Source: Vineibacter terrae (GTDB taxonomy: Bacteria; Pseudomonadota; Alphaproteobacteria; Reyranellales; Reyranellaceae). Taken from it: a stretch of DNA of 64,000 bases. The notes beneath the pieces are model-generated. The model searched no databases. It saw only the letters and a list, made by a program, of their open reading frames with translations, and was not told where the DNA came from. Below, piece by piece: positions 57,287 to 64,000 of this stretch (position 1 is its first letter; every line of letters starts with the position of its first letter). The stretch is taken from contig NZ_VDUZ01000024.1 of assembly GCF_008039615.1 (NCBI RefSeq), positions 59,269 to 123,268 on the forward strand, given 5' to 3'. The translations under genes were made by a program, and so were the position numbers.

Positions 57287-57657
57287 CCCAGCCCCTACCC
57301 GCCCGGCGAGAGCGTCGCGATCTGCGCCTATGCGGCGCAGCGGCTGAAGAAGGTCGTCGACGGTGTCGGCGAGCCGCGCGGCACATACAAGGTGGAGTTC
57401 CTCACCGGCACCAACGGCTTCTTCGCGCCGGAGAACGGCGCCGGCGTCGCCGCGCTGGAAGCCGCCATCCGGGCGCGCACCGGCAAGAAGGCCTGCTTCC
57501 TCAACGCCACCGGCGTCGGCGACGGCCGCTACTTCGCCGACGACGGCATCGAGATCATCAATTTCGGGCCGGGCTCGGAGACCCAGGGGCACGCGGCGAA
57601 CGAGTCGGTGCCGATCGCCCAGATGGAGGATGCCGCGCATATCCTGCTGGCGGCCGT
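57287..57657 (+). pseudogene. M20 metallopeptidase copy with internal deletion
   Basis: The first 56 bp match bases 55426-55480 of the gene at 55371, then 57343-57657 match 56189-56503. The junction is the sequence GCTGAAGAAGG present at both edges in the intact gene, so 708 bp (236 codons) are missing in frame. The right part shows only a few substitutions over 300 bp, while the left part has about five in 60. The catalytic zinc ligands are lost, so it cannot be an active peptidase. Confidence 0.85.
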
Positions 57658-57707
57658 GCTTCCAGAGCGGGGGGCTCCAAGAGAGAGCTTGCGTCCGGAA
57701 AATCAGG

Positions 57708-57798
57708 ACTGTCATCCCGAGCGCAGCGAGGGATCTCCTGCGAAAGACGCACCGCGCGCCATCCGCGGGAGGTCCCTCGCAGCGCTCGGGATGACAGT
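57708..57798. repeat. Family A palindromic repeat, copy 5
   Basis: GTCATCCCGAGCGCAGCGAG with GGATCTCCTGCGAAAGACGC in the left arm; the right arm is inverted. Its left arm and centre nearly match the copy at 60188. It lies directly downstream of the M20 fragment. Confidence 0.9.
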
Positions 57799-57888
57799 GA
57801 AAATGCGCATCCCGTAGCCGCTCGCGGGACGAGGAGATGGCACCCGAACGTTTCGCCCTGCCCGCGCCGGTACGCCGCGAACGCGCCG

Positions 57889-58188
57889 CTACTTCATTGC
57901 CTTCATCGAGGCCGCGTCGAGCACGTACATGAGCTTTTTCAGCTCCTCGTACATGGCGATGAAGTCACGCTGCACCTCGATCCCGAGAATCTGCAACGTC
58001 TTGCCTTGCTGCAATGCCGAATGCATCCTTTGCCCGATCCTGACCTGCTTCTCGTCCTCATCCCTGAAATCGGCCGCGTGGACATCGGCGAACTCGCCGC
58101 GCTCCCGGAACTCCCGGAGGCGGGCCTCGATGCGGCGATCCAGACTCTCGAGCATTCCAGCCCTGGCTCTGTCCAGTTCCGTTGTCAT
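57889..58188 (-). CDS. Small helical protein of unknown function
   Basis: 99 residues, not recognised. It is almost wholly charged and helical (ELDRARAGMLESLDRRIEAR, FRERGEFADVHAADFRDE), which suggests a coiled coil. No signal or membrane segment. ATG 58188 has AAAGGA 8 bp upstream; ATG 58197 is the alternative. It stands alone in a zone of decayed genes. Confidence 0.5.
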   Translation of the reverse strand: MTTELDRARAGMLESLDRRIEARLREFRERGEFADVHAADFRDEDEKQVRIGQRMHSALQQGKTLQILGIEVQRDFIAMYEELKKLMYVLDAASMKAMK

Positions 58189-58511
58189 GGCCGTCATCCT
58201 TTCTTACCCGCAAGCATCGCAGATCGTGTCGAAGGCACGTGCGTGACGCCTTGCCGGCTGCCGCTCCTCCATCCGATCGGCGTTCGGTGCCACAGGGGCG
58301 AGACAAATCGCGCGGCGTGCGGCGCTGACCTTGCGCCGGCCGACGTGAGAGGAACCCAAGCTGCCTTGGTACCGATCATGTATGGACGCCACTCAGGCAG
58401 CATTGTGGCAAGCGACGTCAGCAACATCACCAAGCAGTGAACGCATCGCACGGCGGCTCGTGCCGTTGCCCTGGCGGCGCTCGCAGGAGCACCGCCGGGC
58501 TTCCCATGCGC
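58189..58511. other. Intergenic stretch without a supported gene
   Basis: About 320 bp between the small helical protein and the Liv-type binding protein. A minus-strand open frame of about 85 codons (58194-58451) lacks a ribosome site and a recognisable product, so it is not called. No repeat or hairpin was noticed. Confidence 0.45.
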
Positions 58512-59732
58512 TCACACGCTTTCGTGCGACAGGACCTCGCCGAACAGCTCCCAGGTTTCGTTCTTGAAGCGCGCCAGCCGTATCGACTGGATCGGATAGA
58601 AATCGGTCGGACTGGTGCTGACCGTGATGCCCGGCAGCAGCAGCGGCACGCGCAGATTGTGATGGCTCGCCGCCTGCTTCATCAGGTTGGCGCGCGTCAG
58701 CGTGTCGCCGCATTTCCTGAGCGTCTGCTCCATCAGGTACGACACGGCATAGGCGAATATATAGCTGCCGTCGGCGGTATTGGCGTCCGCCATGTACTTG
58801 GCCATGAAGGCGCGCCAGGTCTTCATATCGGCATTGTCATCCCATTGATGGTCGGTGGGATCCATCAGGTAGAGGCCGGTGAGGATCCCCTGGCTGTTCT
58901 CCAGGCCGGCCGGCTTCAGGGTCGCCGCGACGGATGATGACACATTGTTCAGGTACTGGACGGGCCTCCAATCAAGCTCGGCCGCCTTGCGGATCGCCTG
59001 CGCGGCGAACTTGGGAATCGCGATGTTGAAGAAGACGTTCGCACCGGCATTCTTCAACTGGATCATCTGCGAGTCGACCGTCGGGTCGGTGGTCTCATAG
59101 GTGGTGTGCCTGACGATCCTGTCGACCGCCTTGCCCAGCCCTTCCCGAAATCCGTCGTAGTAGTCCTTGCCGTAGTCGTCGTTCTGCATCAGCACGGCGA
59201 TCCGGGCATCCTTGACGTTGGCCAGGATGTGCCTGGCGTAGATGACGGCCTCGGTGTGGTAGTCGGGCTGGAACCCCATGGTCCACGGGAACCTCTTCGG
59301 CTGGCCCCATTTCGAGGCGCCCGTGGCGACGAAGAGCTGCGGCACCTTCTTCGCATTCATATACTTGTGGATGGCGGTGTTGGTCGGCGTGCCCAGCGTG
59401 TTGAACGTGCAAAGCACCTTGTCCTGCTCGACCAGCTGCCGGATGACCTCGACCGTCTTGGGCGGGCTGTAGCCATCGTCGAGGCTGATGAAGCGGACCT
59501 TGCGTCCATTGATGCCGCCGCGGTCGTTGACCATCCGCCAATAGGCATCGATGCATCGGCCGATCACGCCGTAGGACGAGGCCGGGCCGCTGTAGGGATT
59601 GGTGTTGCCGATCTTGATCTCGCTATCCGTCGCACCGTCGTCGTAGGTGCCCTTGCCGTAGCTCGGCGCGACGACAGCCAGCACCGGCATTGCCGCCGTG
59701 CCAAATACAAACGCACGCCTGGTGGCGCTCAT
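58512..59732 (-). CDS. Branched-chain amino acid type ABC substrate-binding protein (LivJ-like)
   Basis: 406 residues with a Tat-like leader (MSATRRAFVFGTAAMPVLAV) and GGGAGGAAG upstream. The mature fold follows family 1 binding proteins: EIKIGNTNPYSGPASSYGVIGR, GGINGRKVRFISLDDGYSPPKTVEVIRQLVEQDKV, ARIAVLMQNDDYGKDYYDGFREGL. These bind branched-chain amino acids, amides or aromatic acids. No permease or ATPase gene is adjacent. Confidence 0.92.
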   Translation of the reverse strand: MSATRRAFVFGTAAMPVLAVVAPSYGKGTYDDGATDSEIKIGNTNPYSGPASSYGVIGRCIDAYWRMVNDRGGINGRKVRFISLDDGYSPPKTVEVIRQLVEQDKVLCTFNTLGTPTNTAIHKYMNAKKVPQLFVATGASKWGQPKRFPWTMGFQPDYHTEAVIYARHILANVKDARIAVLMQNDDYGKDYYDGFREGLGKAVDRIVRHTTYETTDPTVDSQMIQLKNAGANVFFNIAIPKFAAQAIRKAAELDWRPVQYLNNVSSSVAATLKPAGLENSQGILTGLYLMDPTDHQWDDNADMKTWRAFMAKYMADANTADGSYIFAYAVSYLMEQTLRKCGDTLTRANLMKQAASHHNLRVPLLLPGITVSTSPTDFYPIQSIRLARFKNETWELFGEVLSHESV

Positions 59733-59930
59733 CGCTTCCTCCCTGCTGTTGAATTTTAGCTGTCGGGAGCGTCGCGCGTGCTTTGCGGCAATCCGTGGGC
59801 AATCCCAAAAAGTTGAAGACGGACGATGTCCTCCTATGGCCGGTCGGAAAGGCTGACAAAATTGTGCCCACCTTGCGAGCAATCATGGGCGCCATGAAGC
59901 CGTGCGCCGGAAAGGCGACGGGAGGTTTCG

Positions 59931-60149
59931 ATGTTCCGGTCGACGCGCCTGTTCATGCTCGGCGTCATCGCTGCCGCCCTGGCGCTTGGAGCCTCGAGCC
60001 TGCTGTTCTTCAACGACGTCTATTCGAGCCGGCCATCGACGGCGGAGCTGCTGCCGGAGACATCATCCCAGGCGCTCAGCCTGACGGCGATCGCGCCTTC
60101 GGGGAGCCCGCTGAGGCTGTCCCGCTCCGGACCGGAGCTTCGGCGCTGA
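59931..60149 (+). CDS. Small membrane or exported protein of unknown function
   Basis: 72 residues, MFRSTRLFMLGVIAAALALG followed by a polar tail rich in Ser. One hydrophobic helix near the N-terminus, either a membrane anchor or an uncleaved signal. GGGAGG lies 5 bp before the ATG. It was not recognised, and sits divergently from the LivJ-like gene. Confidence 0.5.
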   Translation: MFRSTRLFMLGVIAAALALGASSLLFFNDVYSSRPSTAELLPETSSQALSLTAIAPSGSPLRLSRSGPELRR

Positions 60150-60187
60150 CAGCCGCTACCGCAGGGCTACGGCATTCACACATGTTC

Positions 60188-60278
60188 ACCGTCATCCCGA
60201 GCGCAGCGAGGGATCTCCTGCGAAAGACGCACCGTGCGCCATTCGCGGGAGATCCCTCGCTGCGCTCGGGATGACGGT
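60188..60278. repeat. Family A palindromic repeat, copy 6
   Basis: ACCGTCATCCCGAGCGCAGC and its inverse bracket GGATCTCCTGCGAAAGACGC and GCGGGAGATCC. It is placed downstream of the amidohydrolase stop (60289). Confidence 0.9.
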
Positions 60279-60288
60279 CCGTCAGCGC

Positions 60289-61425
60289 CTATTGCAGGCC
60301 GTACACGCGCATGGCGTTGTCGCGGGTGATCTTGCGGCGGGTGGCCTCGGGCAGATGCCCGAGCTCGCGCGCGATGTATTCCTGCGAATCGGGCCAGATG
60401 CCGTCGGGATGCGGGAAATCGGAGCCCCACATCACGTTGTCGACGCCCAAATCGTCCAGCAGCTTGATGCCGATCGGATCGGTCTGGTAGGTCGCGTAGC
60501 ACTGGCGGCGCCAGTATTCGCTGGGCTTCATCTTGAGCTCAAGGTCCTTGAACTGGTCCTCCCATTCCATGTCCATGTGCTGCAGCACATAGGGGATCCA
60601 GCCCAGGCCGGCCTCGCCGATCACCACCTTGAGGTTGGCATGGCGCTCCAGCGCGCCGCTGTAGATCAGCGACATCAGCATGTAGCCCATATGCATCTGG
60701 AAGTTGGTGATGTGCGCGGCGAAGGCACGGCGCGCGACCTTGGGCGTCATCTTGCTGTAGTCGGGCGAGCGGCCGCCGATGGTGTGGAAATGCACCGGCA
60801 GGCCGGTCTCGTGCGCGATCCGCCACAGCGGCTCGTAGACCTCCTCATAGAGCGGGATCATGTCCGGCCGGTTGGCGACGTCGATGCCGCGGACTCCGCG
60901 GTCGGCAGCCCGCTTCACCTCGGTCACGGCAGCGTCGATATCGTGGCTGGGAATATTGGCAAGACCGATCAGCCGGTCGGGATGGCTGCGGCAGAAATCG
61001 TGCAGCCAGTCGTTGTAGATGCGCAGCATCTCGACCGCCGCCTCGCCGTCGTTCAGCCGGCCGCTGGAGCCCAGCACGCCGTACAGCACCTCGGCCTGCA
61101 CGCCGTCGCGCTCCTGATCCTTGAGCCGCAGCTCCGGGTCGGTCAGCCGGCGGATGCCTTTCCTGCCGTCCTCGTAGAGGCCGGTCGACGCCATGCGGTC
61201 GGAGCGATGGATCACGCCCGGCTCGTACTTGCGTCCCGCCGATCCCATGCCGTTGACCAGGCCGAACCGGGCCCCGTTGCGGCTGATCCAGTGCGGCCCG
61301 TCGGGACCAGCCTCGACATAGGGCATGCGGTCGCGAAGCCTGGCCGAGGCGTTGGCGGTGAACAGATCCGGCGGCAGCCAGATGAGGTCGATATGCCCGT
61401 CAGCCGAGATGACGTCGTAGCGCAT
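60289..61425 (-). CDS. Amidohydrolase family 2 (ACMSD-like) metal-dependent hydrolase/decarboxylase
   Basis: 378 residues. The metal-binding pattern is SADGHIDLIWLPPDL at the N-terminus, VHFHTIGG in the middle and MWGSDFPHPDGIWPDS at the end, as in 2-amino-3-carboxymuconate-semialdehyde decarboxylase relatives (PF04909). Members decarboxylate or hydrolyse aromatic ring products. The specific reaction is unknown. ATG 61425 is chosen for GGGAGG upstream; a longer start at 61458 is possible. Confidence 0.9.
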   Translation of the reverse strand: MRYDVISADGHIDLIWLPPDLFTANASARLRDRMPYVEAGPDGPHWISRNGARFGLVNGMGSAGRKYEPGVIHRSDRMASTGLYEDGRKGIRRLTDPELRLKDQERDGVQAEVLYGVLGSSGRLNDGEAAVEMLRIYNDWLHDFCRSHPDRLIGLANIPSHDIDAAVTEVKRAADRGVRGIDVANRPDMIPLYEEVYEPLWRIAHETGLPVHFHTIGGRSPDYSKMTPKVARRAFAAHITNFQMHMGYMLMSLIYSGALERHANLKVVIGEAGLGWIPYVLQHMDMEWEDQFKDLELKMKPSEYWRRQCYATYQTDPIGIKLLDDLGVDNVMWGSDFPHPDGIWPDSQEYIARELGHLPEATRRKITRDNAMRVYGLQ

Positions 61426-61642
61426 GGGCGCAGGCCTCCCGTGAGCGATGTCCGGCACAGGATGGCACGTGACGGCCGTGCCCGCGACCCGGTTGCCACG
61501 TCGTGCCGCAAAGGGAGACTATCCGCGGCCGCATAGCTCGCCGGCGCTCTCCGCGGTGGCGTGTCCTCGCTCCCGCCTTGACTCGCCTGCCCGGCGCGCG
61601 TCCCATCGCCGCGGGGTTCCGGCATTATGTACGGGGAGAACC

Positions 61643-62224
61643 ATGTCCGAGCTAACGCCAACCAACGCGCAAAGGGCAGTGACGCTTGTCGGGCTGAAAT
61701 ACCGGCGATACCTGACAACCCCGCTGCCCGACACGTCGGCCTACAAGTTCTACAAGCTCACCGAGGGCTTCGACACGGTCTTCCACTCCATCTACACCAA
61801 GACGTTCCGGACGGCGAACCTGGCCATCTTCGGCACCGACAAGATCACCTCCGACCAGATCAACGGATTCGTGACGCCGGACGATCCACCCAGCAACCGC
61901 GTGATCTACCTCAACCTCGACTCGACGACGGCCAACTTCGGCACGCTGGTGCACGAGACGATCCATGCCGTCTCCCACAGCAGCTTCTATCCGACCTACT
62001 ACTGCACCGCCGGCCTGGCGCCGGCCGTCGTCGAAGGCATCACCGAGTACCTGACGCGCAAGTGCAGCCCCACGGTCGCCATGAGCCGCCGCAGCTACCA
62101 GGCTTGGTACGAGGCGACCGAGGCCTGGGTCGGTCCCGAGGGCAGCCCCCGCTACCAGCAGATGGTCGACTGGATATTCCGCGGCAGACAGCCGCTGAAC
62201 TGGCCGGTCAACGACTACGCCTGA
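61643..62224 (+). CDS. HEXXH zinc-metalloprotease-like protein of unknown family
   Basis: 193 residues. It carries HETIH (104-108) inside FGTLVHETIHAVSHSS, and EGITEYLTRK with Glu131 about 23 residues later, suited to be the third ligand of a gluzincin-like site. No signal peptide, no membrane segment and no other domain. The ATG has GGGGAGA upstream. No neighbouring gene explains it; it is between an amidohydrolase and a NYN-domain gene. It may be a secreted effector, a toxin, or a housekeeping peptidase; this is open. Confidence 0.65.
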   Translation: MSELTPTNAQRAVTLVGLKYRRYLTTPLPDTSAYKFYKLTEGFDTVFHSIYTKTFRTANLAIFGTDKITSDQINGFVTPDDPPSNRVIYLNLDSTTANFGTLVHETIHAVSHSSFYPTYYCTAGLAPAVVEGITEYLTRKCSPTVAMSRRSYQAWYEATEAWVGPEGSPRYQQMVDWIFRGRQPLNWPVNDYA

Positions 62225-62292
62225 CCGCCACGGCAATACTGCAGAAGGCGACGCGCGGCGGAGCCTCAGCCGCTCCTGCCGCCAAGAAGACG

Positions 62293-63048
62293 TCAGGACC
62301 TGGCCTTCTTCTTGCCGGTCTCGGGCGGCGCCTTGATGCGGATCCGAATGCCACGACCTTCCGTCTGATCAATCTCGAAGGCATCGGTCTTGCGGACCAG
62401 GTCGCTCAGCTTGCCGAAGCCGTAGGTGCGCGGATCGAAATCCGGCGCCAGCGTGGACAGCCGCGAGCCGACCGCACCGAGGCCCACCCAGCCGTCGTCG
62501 CTGTCCATTTGCGCAATCGCCCGCTCCAGCAGCGGCGTGGCCCCGCTCGGCGGCTCGAGCGGCCGGCCGACGGAGCCCGCGCCCGGGTTCACTGCCGGCG
62601 CCTCCGGCAGAAGGTTCTCCGTGTAGACGAAGCGCCGGCAGGCCTGGCGGAAGCTTTCCGGCGTCTTCTGCTCGCCGAAGCCGAAGACATCCAACCCCTG
62701 CTCGCGGATGCGCGACGCCAGGCGCGTGAAGTCGCTGTCGGACGACACCAGGCAGAAGCCGTCGAAGCGGCCGCTGTGCAGCAGGTCCATGGCGTCGATC
62801 ACCAGCGCGATGTCGGAGGCGTTCTTGCCGGTCGTGTACGCGAACTGCTGGTACGGGATGATCGCGTGCTTGGACAGGATGTCGGCCCAGGCTTTGAGCC
62901 GCGTGCCCGAGAAGTCGCCGTAGATGCGCCGGACGCTGGCCTCGCCCAGCTTGGCCACCTCCTCGAACAGCCCGTCGGCGATCCGTGGCGAGGCGTTGTC
63001 GGCATCGATCAACACTGCAAGTCGAGGTGAGCGGGCTTCCGCGGCCAT
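62293..63048 (-). CDS. NYN-domain ribonuclease-like protein with LOTUS/OST-HTH domain
   Basis: 251 residues. The N-terminal NYN (LabA/DUF88) domain has LAVLIDADNASP and SSDSDFTRLASRIREQG, both carrying the acidic residues of PIN-like nucleases. The C-terminal domain (about 165-245, LLERAIAQMDSDDGWVGLG, YGFGKLSDLVRKTDAFEID) is a LOTUS-type RNA-binding fold. A role in RNA turnover is expected. ATG 63048 fits the GGGA site; 63054 adds two residues. Confidence 0.9.
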   Translation of the reverse strand: MAAEARSPRLAVLIDADNASPRIADGLFEEVAKLGEASVRRIYGDFSGTRLKAWADILSKHAIIPYQQFAYTTGKNASDIALVIDAMDLLHSGRFDGFCLVSSDSDFTRLASRIREQGLDVFGFGEQKTPESFRQACRRFVYTENLLPEAPAVNPGAGSVGRPLEPPSGATPLLERAIAQMDSDDGWVGLGAVGSRLSTLAPDFDPRTYGFGKLSDLVRKTDAFEIDQTEGRGIRIRIKAPPETGKKKARS

Positions 63049-63120
63049 CGGCATTCCCTGTCTGTCGACATGACTGTCGCCAGCATACTACATCGATGAC
63101 CGCCTTGTTGGAGTGCCGCG

Positions 63121-63636
63121 ATGGCCATTCGGCCGATCCTGCGATTTCCCGATCCCCGCCTGCGCCGCATCGCCGCGCCGGTCGACCATTTCGATGCCGG
63201 CCTGCGATCGCTGGCCGACGACCTGCTGGAGACCATGCGCGAAGCCGCCGGCATCGGCATCACCGCGCCGCACATCGACGTGCCGGCGCGGCTGGTCGTG
63301 ATCAGGCTCGAAGCCGACACTGCGGCCCGCGTCTATGTGAACCCCGAGGTGGCCTGGGCGTCGCCGGAAACCGCCCGTCACCCGGAGGGCAGCCTCTCGA
63401 TGCCGGGTGTCACCGACGAGGTCGAGCGTCCGGCCCGGGTGCGGGTGCGCTATCAGGATCTGGGCGGCGCGACCTGCACCGAGGAGGCCGACGGGCTGCT
63501 CGCCGTGTGCCTGCAGCACGAGATCGATCAGCTCGACGGGATCTTCTGGCTTCAGCGCCTGTCACGCCTGAAGCGGGATCGCCTCACCAAACGGTTCCTG
63601 AAGCTGAGGCAGGGCGACGGCCCCGCCTCGGCATGA
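63121..63636 (+). CDS. Peptide-deformylase-like protein with altered metal site
   Basis: 171 residues with the deformylase fold: IRPILRFPDPRLRRIAAPV at the start and the three motif positions in the right places. All are changed. GxGxAAPQ is GIGITAPH (44-51). EGCLS is EGSLS, with Ser91 where the metal-binding Cys should be. HExDH is HEIDQ (133-137), so the second His ligand is Gln137. Deformylase activity is therefore doubtful; this is probably a divergent paralogue. A normal def gene is expected elsewhere in the genome. ATG 63121 is the only clear start. Confidence 0.85.
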   Translation: MAIRPILRFPDPRLRRIAAPVDHFDAGLRSLADDLLETMREAAGIGITAPHIDVPARLVVIRLEADTAARVYVNPEVAWASPETARHPEGSLSMPGVTDEVERPARVRVRYQDLGGATCTEEADGLLAVCLQHEIDQLDGIFWLQRLSRLKRDRLTKRFLKLRQGDGPASA

Positions 63637-63667
63637 CGGCGACCGCATATGGCCCAACGCTGTTGTC

Positions 63668-63814
63668 TCCTCGCCCCGCGGCAGCGGGGAGAGGAAGGGG
63701 CCCATGCCGAAGGCATGGGAAGGTGAGGGGTAGGAACGATCAAGCCAGGCGGCAGGAACAGGGGCTGATCGCTCGTACCCCTCACCCTCCCATCGCTTTG
63801 CGATGGGCCCCTTG
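63668..63814. repeat. Family B repeat, composite copy
   Basis: CTCCTCGCCCCGC and GCGGGGAGAGG form one hairpin, GGGCCCATGCC and GGCATGGG another, and ACCCCTCACC... and GGTGAGGGGT are inverted partners across the copy. It lies between the deformylase-like gene and the insertion sequence end. Confidence 0.75.
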
Positions 63815-63817
63815 TAC

Positions 63818-63891
63818 GACCGGATACATCGGTAACACTTTAGACCGGATACATAGGTAACACTTTGGACCGAATACATCGGTTACACTTT
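63818..63891. repeat. Three tandem 24-bp repeats, probable insertion-sequence end
   Basis: Three copies of GACCGGATACATCGG with TAACACTTT lie at 63818, 63843 and 63868, spaced by 25 bp, with one or two changes. Multiple short terminal repeats are typical of IS21-type and some IS481-type elements. A transposase-like frame ends inside the third copy. Confidence 0.7.
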
Positions 63892-64000
63892 CGGTGCCGC
63901 CGCTGGCCGCTGCCGGGGGCGCGCCCCCGGCAGCGGCTCGAATTTTCCGGCGGGGGTGAGCAGGGCCAACGGCACGTGGCCGAAGCGCAACCGCATCACG
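63883..64000 (-). CDS. Transposase C-terminal part (cut by window edge)
   Basis: On the minus strand the last 39 codons read VMRLRFGHVPLALLTPAGKF, then EPLPGARPRQRPAAAPKV and stop TAA at 63885-63883, within the terminal repeats. The basic, proline-rich tail and its position suggest the end of a transposase. The family cannot be named from this piece. Confidence 0.4.
   Translation of the reverse strand, partial: VMRLRFGHVPLALLTPAGKFEPLPGARPRQRPAAAPKV

Noticed and set aside
58194..58451. Minus-strand open frame of about 85 codons before the LivJ-like gene
   Set aside because: No ribosome site, no recognisable motif, and composition like random GC-rich frames.

Overview
The window is GC-rich, densely packed bacterial chromosome. 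It looks alphaproteobacterial: dgt, argS, a SPOR-domain gene, nagZ, scpA and scpB lie in the usual alphaproteobacterial order, and thrC overlaps an M16 processing-type peptidase. Many solute-binding proteins (Bug, NitT/TauT, dipeptide and Liv types) and acyl-CoA genes suggest a metabolically versatile, soil-type heterotroph such as Rhodospirillales or Reyranella. That placement is inference. No rRNA, tRNA or CRISPR array was seen.

Layout. 0-9 kb: the edge of a TauE/SafE exporter, a DUF882 exported protein, a dipeptide-type binding protein, a Cys/Met PLP enzyme, then a minus-strand envelope-stress operon (PspA, YqiJ, YqiK/flotillin, membrane protein) whose first frame carries an in-frame TnpB-like N-terminal domain ahead of PspA. 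9-20 kb: uvrB, two tandem MFS transporters, a GNAT, M16 peptidase, thrC, DUF1272, tatB and tatA, and an orphan ABC ATPase. 20-38.6 kb: a catabolic block holding a hydroxyacid dehydrogenase with a Bug protein, an enoyl-CoA hydratase with a dienoyl-CoA-reductase-like SDR, a five-gene operon (CoA-transferase, binding protein, luciferase-like monooxygenase, ABC ATPase and permease) facing a LysR gene, an isovaleryl-CoA-dehydrogenase-like gene facing a TetR gene with a split acyl-CoA carboxylase, and pobA. 38.6-51 kb: the conserved housekeeping block, interrupted by a Rieske oxygenase with a glutamine-synthetase-like gene, then usp, terC and gpt. 51-64 kb: an acyl-CoA ligase, puuE and an allantoate-hydrolase-like gene (purine/ureide breakdown), an M20 peptidase, a zone of decayed genes (toxin-antitoxin pair with a broken toxin, vapC remnant, M20 copy with an internal deletion), a Liv-type binding protein, an ACMSD-like amidohydrolase, an orphan HEXXH protein, a NYN-LOTUS protein, a deformylase-like protein with altered metal ligands, and the end of an insertion sequence at the right edge.

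Regulation and repeats. Two matching palindromes (22.8 and 32.0 kb) lie in front of acyl-CoA genes, one next to the TetR gene, and suggest one regulon. Three families of dispersed palindromic repeats fill many gaps: one built on GTCATCCCGAGCG, one of CTCTCCCC-type stems, and one of GCCGGCT stems. Functions were assigned by reading motifs; no database search was run.
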